Part shown: positions 48,428 to 57,783 of the stretch, piece after piece
Numbering within the stretch: position 1 is the stretch's first letter
Layout: each line of letters opens with the position of its first letter
DNA from: Aphrocallistes beatrix
Lineage: Eukaryota; Porifera; Hexactinellida; Sceptrulophora; Aphrocallistidae
Length of the DNA stretch: 64,000 nt
Assembly: GCA_963281255.1 (NCBI GenBank)
Contig: OY725498.1
Location: 744,001 to 808,000, forward strand
Direction: 5' to 3'
Position numbers and translations under genes: made by a program
The notes under the pieces: model-generated
What the model saw: only the letters and a program-made list of their open reading frames with translations
Database searches by the model: none
What the model was told of the DNA's origin: nothing

Positions 48428-49756
48428 CTATTTCTTCCAGGGCCATTTGAATTTCTTCCTCTTTTCTTTCTTTAAATTGTTACCCGCTAAGGAGTCTCGG
48501 CGTGAGTTCATCCTCTGGAATGTCCCCTTGTTGCTCTGACTCACTCGGGATTTGCCCGCCAAAACGCCAGCGATGAATTTGATGCATTTCGCGTGTTCTC
48601 CCTGCTGCGCCAGATCAAGCGGAGTGAGGCCATCGTCGTCTTTTATACTAAAATCGATCGTCCACGAGGCGAACACGCGCAAGCAGTCCAACTGTCCCTG
48701 CTCGGCCGCGTCGTGGATGGGCGTGGCCCCGAAGTCGTCCCGCTCCAGTCCGTCCGTCAGGAGGAGGTTCAGCAGCCACTCGAGCACGGCCACCTGTCCG
48801 CGCGCGGCTGCGAAGTGCATCGGCGTGGCTCCGTCCACGGTGCGGGAGCGCACGTTGGACCTCCCGTGAGTGACGAGCCAGTGCACGCACTGCAGCTTCC
48901 CGGTCTGGGCCGCCGCGTGCAGGGGCGTCATTCCGTCGGCGGACTTTATATTCGCGTCGGCGCCCAGCTCCCTCACCAGCCAGCGCAAGCAGTCCAGGTG
49001 TCCCTCCTGCGCTGCGAAGTAGACCGGCGTGATGCCGCTGTGCGTGCGGTCGTTGGGACCGGCTCCGTACTGGGAGAGCATCTTCAAACAGCTCAGTTTC
49101 CCCGCCGAGGCCGCGTAGTGCGCGGGACTGGCTCCGTCGTAGGACTTCTGGGCTGCGGAGCCGCCGTACAGGAGCAGAGACTTCAAGGTCGCCTCTCGGC
49201 CGTTGTAGGCCGCTACGTGCGTGGGGGACGCGCCCCTGTAGTCCTGTAGCTTGGCGGCGCGCGGCTCGTACGAGAGCATTTCAAGCACGGAGGTCTCGTC
49301 CCCTCGCCTCGCTGCGATGTGCACGGCCGAGGCGCCGTTGGGGGTCCGGATGTTCTTCAGGTCGACAGGGTCCTCTTCCCGCAGCAGCAGGTACTTCAGA
49401 CAGAGGGTGTGTCCGGAAGTGGCGGCCTGCATGACAGGCACGGGGGTCTGGAGACAGGTGTCACAGATGATGACCTCCTCGATCTGGTGCAGCTCTTCAG
49501 GCCCGGCGGGGATGTTCGGACCGCGAATCAGATCGAAAGAAGCCCGGCGGGCGCTCCCCTGACTCCGGAAACTCCTCAAGGACTCCGTGTCTATCTCGAA
49601 ATCCAGGAACTGGTCCAGATCCCCCAGGAGGTTGAGGGCCGTGTTGGTCATGGCCAGCTTTCCGAAACTGGTCCTGCTGTTGAGAGAGGAGCTGGCACTC
49701 CGATTGGATAACCGCCGCTCTTCCTCTAACGCATACTCCGTCTCAGCTAGAGCCAT
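48428..49756 (-). CDS. Ankyrin-repeat protein, espin-like (442 aa), intronless
   Basis: Start at the ATG at 49756 (MALAETEYALEEERRL). Residues about 1-85 are polar, serine- and charge-rich. From about residue 105 to 390 there are about eight ankyrin repeats with consensus parts such as GASAVHIAARRGDE, GMTPLHAAAQTGKLQCVHWL and GATPIHDAAEQGQLDCL. The tail (about 400-442) is very basic (KKEKRKKFKWPWKK), possibly for membrane or actin contact. Repeat style (DG.TP.H.AA..G...CL.WL) is closest to the espin family of actin-bundling proteins, but the actin-binding and WH2 parts of espins are not visible. The coding region is much more GC-rich than its surroundings and than other genes here, which also creates long spurious frames on the opposite strand. 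Confidence 0.85.
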   Translation of the reverse strand: MALAETEYALEEERRLSNRSASSSLNSRTSFGKLAMTNTALNLLGDLDQFLDFEIDTESLRSFRSQGSARRASFDLIRGPNIPAGPEELHQIEEVIICDTCLQTPVPVMQAATSGHTLCLKYLLLREEDPVDLKNIRTPNGASAVHIAARRGDETSVLEMLSYEPRAAKLQDYRGASPTHVAAYNGREATLKSLLLYGGSAAQKSYDGASPAHYAASAGKLSCLKMLSQYGAGPNDRTHSGITPVYFAAQEGHLDCLRWLVRELGADANIKSADGMTPLHAAAQTGKLQCVHWLVTHGRSNVRSRTVDGATPMHFAAARGQVAVLEWLLNLLLTDGLERDDFGATPIHDAAEQGQLDCLRVFASWTIDFSIKDDDGLTPLDLAQQGEHAKCIKFIAGVLAGKSRVSQSNKGTFQRMNSRRDSLAGNNLKKEKRKKFKWPWKK

Positions 49757-50090
49757 GCTTAAATGTATGACGCAATTAAAATTAAGCTGCAAGTTGTATT
49801 ATTACAAAATAGAAAATACTATGGAAGCACTTGTACTATGTTAATTGCCATTTACACTTAAGCAGTATACTCGTGGTTATAGATGAGGAATGCTAGCTGT
49901 ATTGTGACTAGATTTCATCACGAGTTGATTCTCATGTCGCTTTGGGTTAAAGTTTGGGGCCAAGTACGTATGCAATGCATAATAATGATTCGAGCATTTC
50001 AAAGAGAAACAATAAACAAGTGAAGTAATTCATTCAGTAGGGAATAATACAAAATAAACATCAAATATTAATTAGTGCTAAATATCACGA

Positions 50091-53000
50091 TCAGGGATTA
50101 TCCTCAATTGGATTGGGATGAACGAGAATGTCCGGCACATCCATTTCGAGCATGTCGGGCACATCCGCTTCTGGAGGTGCAGCTCTTCCTTCCACTCCTG
50201 GAGCTCTATCTCCTACTCGGTCTTTCTTTCTCTTCCAGCAGCACACAAAGACACAGGAAAGAATACCAATAATAAGAGCTGCACTTGCACAAACAAATAC
50301 TAATAGTATCACCGGAGGGTATATCAGTGAGTCATATTCGAATGAGAACTTATTTTCCAACTTTTTTACATCATCGGGATCCTGGGGTTCGGTGGGATGG
50401 GGATGGTCAGTATTAGGAAATCCAGAGTTACCAACTACTGGAACTAAAGTTCCAAGTATTGGAGTTGAATTTTCAAGTATCGGAGTTGAAATTTCGAGTG
50501 TCGGAGTTGAATTTTCAAGTGTCGGAGTTGAATTTTCAAGTGTTGGAGGGAGTGTAGGAATAGTTTCTGGTGGATTATCGATTGAGAGATTTAGCTTACT
50601 TAAATATCTCAATTTCTGATGACAGATACGGTACTTTGTCAGTGAAACAAATGTGATTTTACTCTCTCGAGGTAACCGGTGTAAGTAGTTGAGAGTGTAC
50701 CGGAGTGTATCAGAAGGAAGTGTGAATGTAGTCGAGAACGACTCAGTGCGGTCAGCTGTGGAGTAGGAGAGATCCAGTTTGTAGCCAATGTCTAGCAACC
50801 AGCCAGACCTGGGAGATGCGAATATCTAAAAGAATACAGGAATGTAAAAATAACAAAATTCCTGAAAAAGAGACTAGATTCAATATATCAAGAATCAAAT
50901 ATTTCTAGATACATCTTGTGTCCTCCTGGTACTCCCAGACCCCTGGGGTAGTCTTCAGAGGGAGGACAGGGACTAGAGTCTGGGGATAGGAATATGGGAG
51001 GGACCGATGCTAAGGAGGAGCTGATACCTCTCTTTGGGGATGCTGGCGAACTCATTTGGAATTTCCATACTTGCCAACTGTCCCGTTTTGACGTGAGGTC
51101 CCGCTTTTTCACTCTTCTATTGAGCTAATTTTCACGAGTGTCCCGTTTATAAATGAAATTTCCCCATTATGTCCCACTTTTTTTGTATTATTTGTATAAT
51201 ACTTTCCTATTATGTCCAGCGAAATTCAAAACAGCGTCCTTATCATGACTCAAGTTGGCATGTATGGATTCCTGAGGGTAGAAACCATTAAACTGTGGTT
51301 TCTAGCAACCGCTTAGCTACGCCTATGGACCGATATCACCATGACAACGTATTCACTTGTTATATCAGGTCTGCCCGCTTTAATATATGTACAATATAAC
51401 CTCGATTAACGAACGAATTTGTTCGCTATAAACTTTACTTTTATCTCGTTGTAGCAGCAATATACAAGTATCAAGTTCTTCTCGCGATTGTAACAACATA
51501 ATACTTGAATTAGCTTCAAATCATTTTGCATTATCAGTAGAGTTGGCATGCCTAATTTCTGGGGAAGGGAACGTCCCGGAAAATGGGCATGCCTAATTTC
51601 CGGGATGGTCCCGTCCCGTCCCGGAAATTAGGCATGCCCCGGAAAATCTAGATACCTAATTTCAGGGACGGAGCGGAAATCAGGGATTTTCTCAATCCCT
51701 TCCCGGAAATTAGGTATGCCTGTTGAGTTCACAATTGCTAATATGAGATTGATTCATGACTAAATGTGTGTTCTTATTAAAATCAAGAAAGGTTCCATGT
51801 TTAAATAGGTTTCTAGGAAAGAATTTCAAGGGAGCCTGAAACGTCTATGATTCACCATAGCTTCTATATCTCATGTTAAATCCCTTATATGATACATTCC
51901 AATACTTGTTTGGTGTAGCGAAGGAAAGAAAAGAGTCGCACAAGAAGAATGTAAGAGATGTTAAGAATGCGTGGCAGTTATAGAATTCAGAGCAAATAAA
52001 GGATGATTATATAACACAAGAGAGTAGAGGTAGTTCTGAGTGATGATTGGTGGTTTAATATTTCGCACTGAATTCAGAATTCGATGATCATGTACAATTC
52101 TATTTCCCCAAGTAAATCAAAAACAGATTAGTGCACATCGCAACCTTCCTAGAGTGATGCAACATTAACCAATGAGCTCTTGCTATGCAAATCCATAAAC
52201 TAACAGTAGTGCGTATTGAAGTGTGCCGACAAAATGTGACATTTTCACCATTCAGGAGAAATATTCAAGAAACTGTCATGGACTCGAATTTACAGATAAT
52301 TATGGTTCTAGATTTGTTTGTTTGTATCAAATGTTCTACGTGTTTGTGCAACTAATTATATTCTTGTTTGATCCTCGGAGAGTTGATTCAAGTATTCTTC
52401 TTCTTTAGAGTGTTACTTTATTAAATTTAACTCTACAAAGGAACCTGATTAATCATGTACCCACACGAATATAATGTCTCACCCATTTGAGATGGAGCAT
52501 GTGGCGACTTCTGTCATCGTGAACTGTTAAATTCAGTATTTCTGGGTCTAAATAGAAAATAAAAATTTAATGAGTAGAACTAGAATTCTATTTCTATCTG
52601 TGTGCTCAACTTACGATAGAGTTGAAGTACGTTGGACAGAGCAGTGGGAGATTGTCCTGCCTCACTCCAGCACTTAATCCGAGCTTGAATGGTCGCATTC
52701 TTTCTTGAGAAATCCAAATTTGTCTCAATGTCTCCGCTACGAATCGAAGGAGAGAAAATTCTCCAATTATTATCTCCTGATTTCCCTATGAACGAAACTT
52801 GATACCCCTCTATATTTCTGTCAGTCATTGAGGCAGGGACCCCGTCCCAGGTTACGGAGAGGGGGGAATGGCATGTGATGACTGTGTTCGCTGGTAAGGA
52901 CACGACTAGATTCGTTGGGGCTGGAGGCGGAACTAAATGAGTACAAACCACAGTGAAACATATGGTATGGTGGAAATAGTTCGCACAACAAAAACCGGAA

Positions 53001-53748
53001 ATAGTTCGACTTTTCAAAAAAGTTCACATGAAAACCACCATTAATCCTAATGATAAAAAGTCGAACTATTTCCTAAATCTGCAATTCGAACTATTTCCTT
53101 TTTCGAAAAGTCGAACCATTTCCGCATTACCAAACATATCATGGAAGTCATTAAGATGGTAATACTGGTAATAAAAATGAATTTTACCTCAAAGGAATAT
53201 CATCAAATATACGTACGCACCTGCCAGTTTGAGAATGATATATTCCAGCACTTTTTCATATTCGTTTCCCGATCCCAAATAGAGTCTGCTGATGCAAGCT
53301 ACCTTCATTCCCACATCAGCCATGGAGAAGTTCGTAATGACCAGCGTCACACTCACATTCACAAACTCAGGGTCGGGACTCCTGAAAACCCGAAACCGGC
53401 GAGTATCTACTCCAGAGACCTCTCCCCGCTCCACGCGTACAGGACTGTACGTCTTCTGGGATTGATTGTCGAATGCGAGCCAAGGTTCAGTTCGATCGAA
53501 AGTTAATCCATTCTGAGCAATGAACCGACAGCTGATGCTAGCGTTTTCTCCGAGAATGGGGTTAGCTGGAGCTAAGCTGAGTTGTCTGACTACTGTTAAA
53601 AATAAATAAATAAATAAATGCATTTTGAGAATGAAAGGTGCAATTATAATTATCCCTAAAGCTGCATACCTCTAGACGAGTCACTACTGACAAGTCGGAA
53701 ACAAACAAAAGTAGAGAGTACCGCGAATAAAGTGAGTACATATGCCAT
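50091..53748 (-). CDS. Ig-FN3-FN3 single-pass receptor with repeat stalk (about 522 aa)
   Basis: Five exons: 53748-53670, 53592-53221, 52932-52615, 52547-52483, 50825-50091, in phase. The first exon is a signal peptide (MAYVLTLFAVLSTFVCF). The second encodes an Ig-like domain (GENASISCRF ... DVGMKVACI). The third encodes a fibronectin type III-like domain (PPPAPTNLVVSLPANTVITC, WSEAGQSPTALSNV). The fourth and fifth make a second FN3-like domain. Then a stalk of five heptads (TLENSTP and variants, 21-bp DNA repeats) rich in S/T/P and N-glycosylation sites, one membrane span (LLVFVCASAALIIGILSCVF), a KRKK stop-transfer and an acidic-proline tail. It resembles adhesion or cytokine-type receptors, but no WSxWS motif is seen. 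The third intron carries a small mobile element and the fourth carries two. Confidence 0.78.
50420..50560 (-). repeat. 21-bp coding minisatellite of the Ig-FN3 receptor stalk
   Basis: Five tandem copies of a 21-bp unit encoding T-L-E-N-S-T-P (variants I for T, I for N). Copies differ by single bases, pointing to recent slippage. Array length probably varies between alleles. Confidence 0.85.
50901..51055 (-). other. Possible alternative exon or gene fragment in receptor intron 4
   Basis: On the minus strand, a frame from the ATG at about 51055 gives some 55 residues rich in S and P, ending with GGHKMYLEIFDS and a stop near 50888. Its base composition is far less AT-rich than the intron and it reads smoothly. 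It abuts an inverted-repeat element (51066-51268). It could be an alternative last exon or a stray fragment. No family is recognised. Confidence 0.25.
51066..51268. mobile_element. Inverted-repeat element, GTCCCGCTTT family
   Basis: The ends CATACTTGCCAACTGTCCCG and (inverted) CATACATGCCAACTTGAGTC. Internal GTCCCGTTT and ATGTCCCAC phrases match the copies at 8181-8340 and 59285-59499. Confidence 0.65.
51547..51722. mobile_element. Element built of CCCGTCCCGGAAATTAGGCATGCC-like repeats
   Basis: Several alternating direct and inverted copies of CCGTCCCGGAAATTAGGCAT make the segment almost wholly self-complementary. A second copy with the same vocabulary lies at 62290-62455. GC-rich compared with the flanks, non-coding. 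Confidence 0.7.
52964..53131. mobile_element. Small inverted-repeat element, GGAAATAGTTCGAC family, second copy
   Basis: Opposite-orientation copy of 31690-31815, located in the second intron of the Ig-FN3 receptor gene just upstream of exon 3. Confidence 0.7.
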
Positions 53749-54008
53749 GACTCAATCAATTAAGTATAGAACATAGAAACTTTACACATTAAGTATTAAA
53801 CTATATTTATACATTCGTGTGATACGCATTAGAAAACATCTCCCATAATTGATGGTATCAATTTCACTAACTTAGGAGAAAATGGAACTACCACGTTATG
53901 CTAGCTAATATCAAAATCGTGACTCGTGAGGGAAGAAATGCTACATCATCTCAAGGAAATGAGCTCATTTAAAATTTACCTATGATACAAGGAATTGTTG
54001 ATAAACTA

Positions 54009-54048
<40 letters not shown>

Positions 54049-54494
54049 AGAACTCGGGTAGTACGTACCCCTCCGGGAAGCGGAAAAAGTACGTACTAAC
54101 CGAGTTGATATTACATAGGAATCTATATAATAAATGAATTTTGGTTCAGAGAAATGAGTACGTCTTATCCCGAGTACGTACTAACCGAGTTCTACTGTAT
54201 ATATATCATATACCTTCAAAACTAAGTTGAGAAATCTACAACTGCTATTTAGAGCAAACGTTGAATAATTCAAACAGAAACATACTTAAAAGTACAATTC
54301 TCACCGTCTCGACCTAGCTAGTTCTCGATTATTTATGATGGTTTTATGACATTCATTTGACAATTAATTGGTCGTTTGTGCCCACATCCATATAACAGGG
54401 CCCTCAACCTGAAAGAGCTCACAAATCGTGAGATTTTATAGAAGCATCGTGATATTTTGTTATAACGATCACTCGAATTAATTTAGTAAGAAAA
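53749..54494. other. Intergenic with (TA)n and pogo-like element
   Basis: A TA microsatellite of about fifteen units (54013-54043) directly abuts the left end of the inverted-repeat element at 54045-54199. No gene is seen. Confidence 0.5.
54045..54199. mobile_element. Inverted-repeat element, ACAGTAGAACTC family, second copy
   Basis: The ends ACAATAGAACTCGGGTAGTA and (inverted) ACAGTAGAACTCGGTTAGTA. Interior GTACGTACTAACCGAGTT repeats match 12798-12970. Confidence 0.7.
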
Positions 54495-54776
54495 TTAACA
54501 AAAATGCACACAAAAATAAAACTCAGAAATAGTGGTTTTGGGTGGTTTTGGGAGGAGAGAGGGTGGAGGTGGCATGTCAGGGAAGGAGCTGGGATTCTGC
54601 TCTTTGATGCTGCCACATAAATTAGCAGTCTGCCTTGACCATTTTTGCAGGGTCCTTGAGAATGACTTCGCTCGGTCAACAGACTGGTTTGGGGCTTGAT
54701 AGCTGGCTCTAATCCTCTGTTGTTCCCTCAAGATAGCAACTCGAATATACGTCCGGAGAGTTTCCACCGTTTTCAT
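54495..54776 (-). CDS. Hypothetical small protein (93 aa)
   Basis: The frame starts MKTVETLRTYIRVAIL with a good start context (ATCAATG). Residues 1-60 are helix-prone and basic. Residues 61-80 are proline-rich (MPPPPSLLPKPPK). The last part is hydrophobic and may be non-coding run-through. Composition is more gene-like than neighbouring frames, but no family is recognised and splicing cannot be judged. Confidence 0.35.
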   Translation of the reverse strand: MKTVETLRTYIRVAILREQQRIRASYQAPNQSVDRAKSFSRTLQKWSRQTANLCGSIKEQNPSSFPDMPPPPSLLPKPPKTTISEFYFCVHFC

Positions 54777-55391
54777 TGATGGTTTTAATTACAAATCACT
54801 TATATGTATAGCTTTCGGTACAGATAATTATCCAGGCAAATGTTGATGAACAGTTTTTCCCATAAAACAGGATAAGAATAAATAAAACACAAAATTGACT
54901 CTTTGTTCTATTTCTTCACTCCTCCGTGTTCTACTCTCACCCAGTATCAATGCTTTGTGCTGTGGAGGAGTGGAAATTATGTAGTGGTGGGATTATTATT
55001 AGATTTAAACAAGGTAACCAAAACACTATAGTGGTATGCATCGTTCTCTTTGAGCATTAAAAACGCATTACAATTAATTGACAGCTCATTCAAAAAAAAA
55101 ACAAAATATTCCCCGTCACGCTGTGTAGTCAAGAAAGGTGCAAGAATGCACAAACTCGTCTCGTAATATTCTTAGTAACGGAAATTATTCACAGAGCAAT
55201 ACTACCTCTGATAGTTTAACCAATATAAAACCAACATGCCAACTTGGGAGGTCTACTCTCATGCACAACTGAGTATAGATATAGGTTCCTTTTCTTATTC
55301 TTCAATTTTTACGCTTTTATTTTCTAATATTTCACTTTGTGTCATTTTACAATTCTACATCTCTGAAATAATCTAAATCCAACATTAGGAC
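54777..55391. other. Upstream region of NHL gene 1
   Basis: From about 55130 the sequence is homologous to the regions before the other two NHL genes, including the shared CTTGGGAGGTCTACTCTCA and a TATA-like GAGTATAGATATAGG about 110 nt before the ATG. The rest is unremarkable. Confidence 0.55.
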
Positions 55392-56618
55392 ATGGCTAGT
55401 GCTAATGTGTTGAGAAGTGATTCATTCCTCTCTCAGGTGGAGAGAGTGAGGAGGGAAATAACCACAAAGTTCCAGAGAACTTATCAGGTATTAGTGGAGA
55501 GGGAAGCCACTCTATTGTCGATGCTGGATGAGCTGGTGGTTAGGTACAGGGGGGAAGGAGTCAACCAACATATTGAGGAGCTAAATCGTTCGAAAGAGTC
55601 ACGATTATCCTCTGCGAAGGAAAACGAAAACAAAGAAATTGTGAAGAAGAGTGCAGATGCACACATGAGAAAGATAAAAGCTAATTTTGAGAGAGATCTC
55701 GCTAGCATGCGTCGAATAGTGTTGACGTGGGATGAGTGTGTGTTCGATAAACTGAGCGAGATAGGAAAGATCGAACTGAGCGCTGTCCCTCCCTATGAAT
55801 ATAAAGGAGACCCCCTCATGGTAGCTTGTGAACACAGTTATTGTGAATCTACATCACCCGGAGTGTTCTACTATCCTGGATCAATCGCAATAGATTCCGA
55901 AACTGACAATGTTTACATCTGTGATTCTGTGAACAATCGTGTCCAAGTGTTTACTAAGAATCTGGAATTCTTGTTTGATCTCAAAAAGAAGATAGCTTGG
56001 CCAGAAGGTATCTGTATCAACCATAGCAAAGTCTATGTTACGCTCATAGAAAGCTATTCCATGAATGTGTATAGTACTGAAGGGAAATTCTTAAAATCTG
56101 TTGGAAAGAAAGGAAAAGGGAAACTGGAATTTGATAGACCTAGAGGAGTTGCGGTTTCAAATGAGAAGAAAAGAATTTACATTTGTGACTATGTCAATGC
56201 TAGAATCCAATGTTTAAACTTGGATCTTACATTCCATTCATTCATTGAAGGTATTCCCTCTCCCAGAGATGTTAAGCTGACTTCTGATGAGGTTGTAGTG
56301 TTGACACCAGGAGATTCGTGCTTTAATTACTACAATTATTCTCACCAGCTCATCAGACAGATAATACCTCGTGGAGAAGGAAACCTAGCGATGGATCCAT
56401 ACTACTTCTGTGTAGATAAAGCTAGCAACATTCTAATGACAGATAAAACTACTAATTGTGTGTTAATCTTCTCGAACAGAGGAGAATTGATTCACAAATT
56501 CGGTAAAAGAGGAGAAGATAGAGGAAATTTCATTGAGACTAAAGGAATAGCTCTAGACTCTGAAGATAGAATAATAGTAGCTTCTGAAAATCCTAATCAT
56601 TGCATCCAACTATTCTGA
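55392..56618 (+). CDS. Coiled-coil/NHL-repeat protein, copy 1 (408 aa)
   Basis: Residues about 1-125 form a coiled coil (SFLSQVERVRREITTKFQR ... ENENKEIVKKSADAHMRKIK). Residues about 150-408 form NHL-type beta-propeller blades (YPGSIAIDSETDNVYICDS, NRVQVF; RPRGVAVSNEKKRIYICD; TKGIALDSEDRIIVASE, HCIQLF). This is the C-terminal half of TRIM-NHL proteins such as TRIM2/3/32/71, but the RING and B-box fingers are missing, so no ubiquitin-ligase activity is expected. NHL propellers bind protein or RNA. Intronless, tandem array of three. A TATA-like site lies about 110 nt upstream. Confidence 0.85.
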   Translation: MASANVLRSDSFLSQVERVRREITTKFQRTYQVLVEREATLLSMLDELVVRYRGEGVNQHIEELNRSKESRLSSAKENENKEIVKKSADAHMRKIKANFERDLASMRRIVLTWDECVFDKLSEIGKIELSAVPPYEYKGDPLMVACEHSYCESTSPGVFYYPGSIAIDSETDNVYICDSVNNRVQVFTKNLEFLFDLKKKIAWPEGICINHSKVYVTLIESYSMNVYSTEGKFLKSVGKKGKGKLEFDRPRGVAVSNEKKRIYICDYVNARIQCLNLDLTFHSFIEGIPSPRDVKLTSDEVVVLTPGDSCFNYYNYSHQLIRQIIPRGEGNLAMDPYYFCVDKASNILMTDKTTNCVLIFSNRGELIHKFGKRGEDRGNFIETKGIALDSEDRIIVASENPNHCIQLF

Positions 56619-56901
56619 CTTATATATTTGTTTACATTAGTGTAGTTAGATAGGTTAGTTCATTATTAGGCAGCCATTGCTTTGCATAGAACTAGAATTT
56701 CTACATTTCATTTATTATTTCTTAAATTCTCAAATCAATTATTCTACGAAACATTAAACGTTAGAAAGTAAACTTCTATTCCTTGGTTAGTGTTCATCTT
56801 CTAATTTTAACAATTTACAGCTAGAATATGAATACTGCCAACCTCTGCAAGGAAAAAAAGCGGGACATAAGCAGTATTTTAGTGGGACATAGTATATTAG
56901 T

Positions 56902-57270
56902 CCTGTTGCATGAAAAAATGCCCCCCCCCCCGTGAAAAAATTCCCCAACCATGGATATTCTTGAGTTTGTTAACACTAAATATTGCTGATACTATTTATA
57001 TACGATACATTTATGAAAGTCATTATTATTACTTCACACGACTAGTTTGTTGATTTGCAATGCTTTAGTAAACGAATAGAAGCCAAATAGCATTCAAAAT
57101 GTTTTGTATAAGCATTGGCATACTTTAGAATATCCATGGTGGGGGGCATTTTTTCACGGGGGGCAATTTTTCACGCTAACTCCATGAAATTTTGCCCCCC
57201 CCCCATATTACATGAATATCCATGGTGGAGGCATTTTTTCACGGGGGGGGGCATTTTTTCATGCAACAGG
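56902..57270. mobile_element. Inverted-repeat element with poly-C/poly-G blocks
   Basis: The ends CCTGTTGCATGAAAAAATGC are perfectly inverted. Inside are repeated GCATTTTTTCACGGGGGG and GAATATCCATGGTGG phrases and several G/C homopolymers. It is absent from the homologous spacer between NHL genes 2 and 3, so it was inserted after the duplication or lost in one copy. Confidence 0.75.
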
Positions 57271-57673
57271 CCTGAGAAATTAAATAGTGGAAGAAAAGAA
57301 ATTATTGTTAAATAGTAAATATATTCCTTTATTTTGTATTTCCACGGTCTTATTTGAAATTGTTCGAACCATTCGTGAACTGTTAAAATTAGTTAAATGA
57401 TGACGTTGTTGTCACTTCTGAATTATTCTGAATTTTAGATTGCATATCTACGATTTAGTATCTAATAGACACATTCCAAGGGAAGTGGAATGTTCTCCAG
57501 TCACGTGCGCAAGCGAGAAAGCGTGCTCATGTTCAAGAATACACAATTTCTTCTCGTCATATTCTTAGTAACGGAAATTATTCACAACAATGTTACCTCT
57601 GTATATAGATAGTATAGCCAATAAAAATCAACATTATGCCTACTTGGGAGGTCTACTCTCACACACAACTGAG

Positions 57674-57682
57674 TATAAATAT
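57674..57682 (+). promoter_or_regulatory. TATA-like box of NHL gene 2
   Basis: GAGTATAAATATAGG at about 105-110 nt before the original ATG at 57784. Copies at about 55273-55283 and 60290-60300 are less perfect. Confidence 0.45.
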
Positions 57683-57783
57683 AGGTTCCTCCTTTTATTT
57701 TTCAATTTTTACGCCTTTATTTTTTTATCTTATACATTATACAATTCTACATCTCTGAAATAATCTAAATCCAACATTAGAAA

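Larger units (their letters stand above)
56619..57783. other. Spacer between NHL genes 1 and 2
   Basis: The 3' flank (56619-56810) and the 5' flank (about 57270-57783) are homologous to the next spacer. A transposon (56902-57270) with C- and G-homopolymers has been inserted between them. Confidence 0.6.

Noticed and set aside
48593-49249. 218-codon open frame on the plus strand opposite the ankyrin gene
   Set aside because: It is antisense to a clear GC-rich ankyrin coding region; long opposite frames are expected there and the translation has no recognisable domain.
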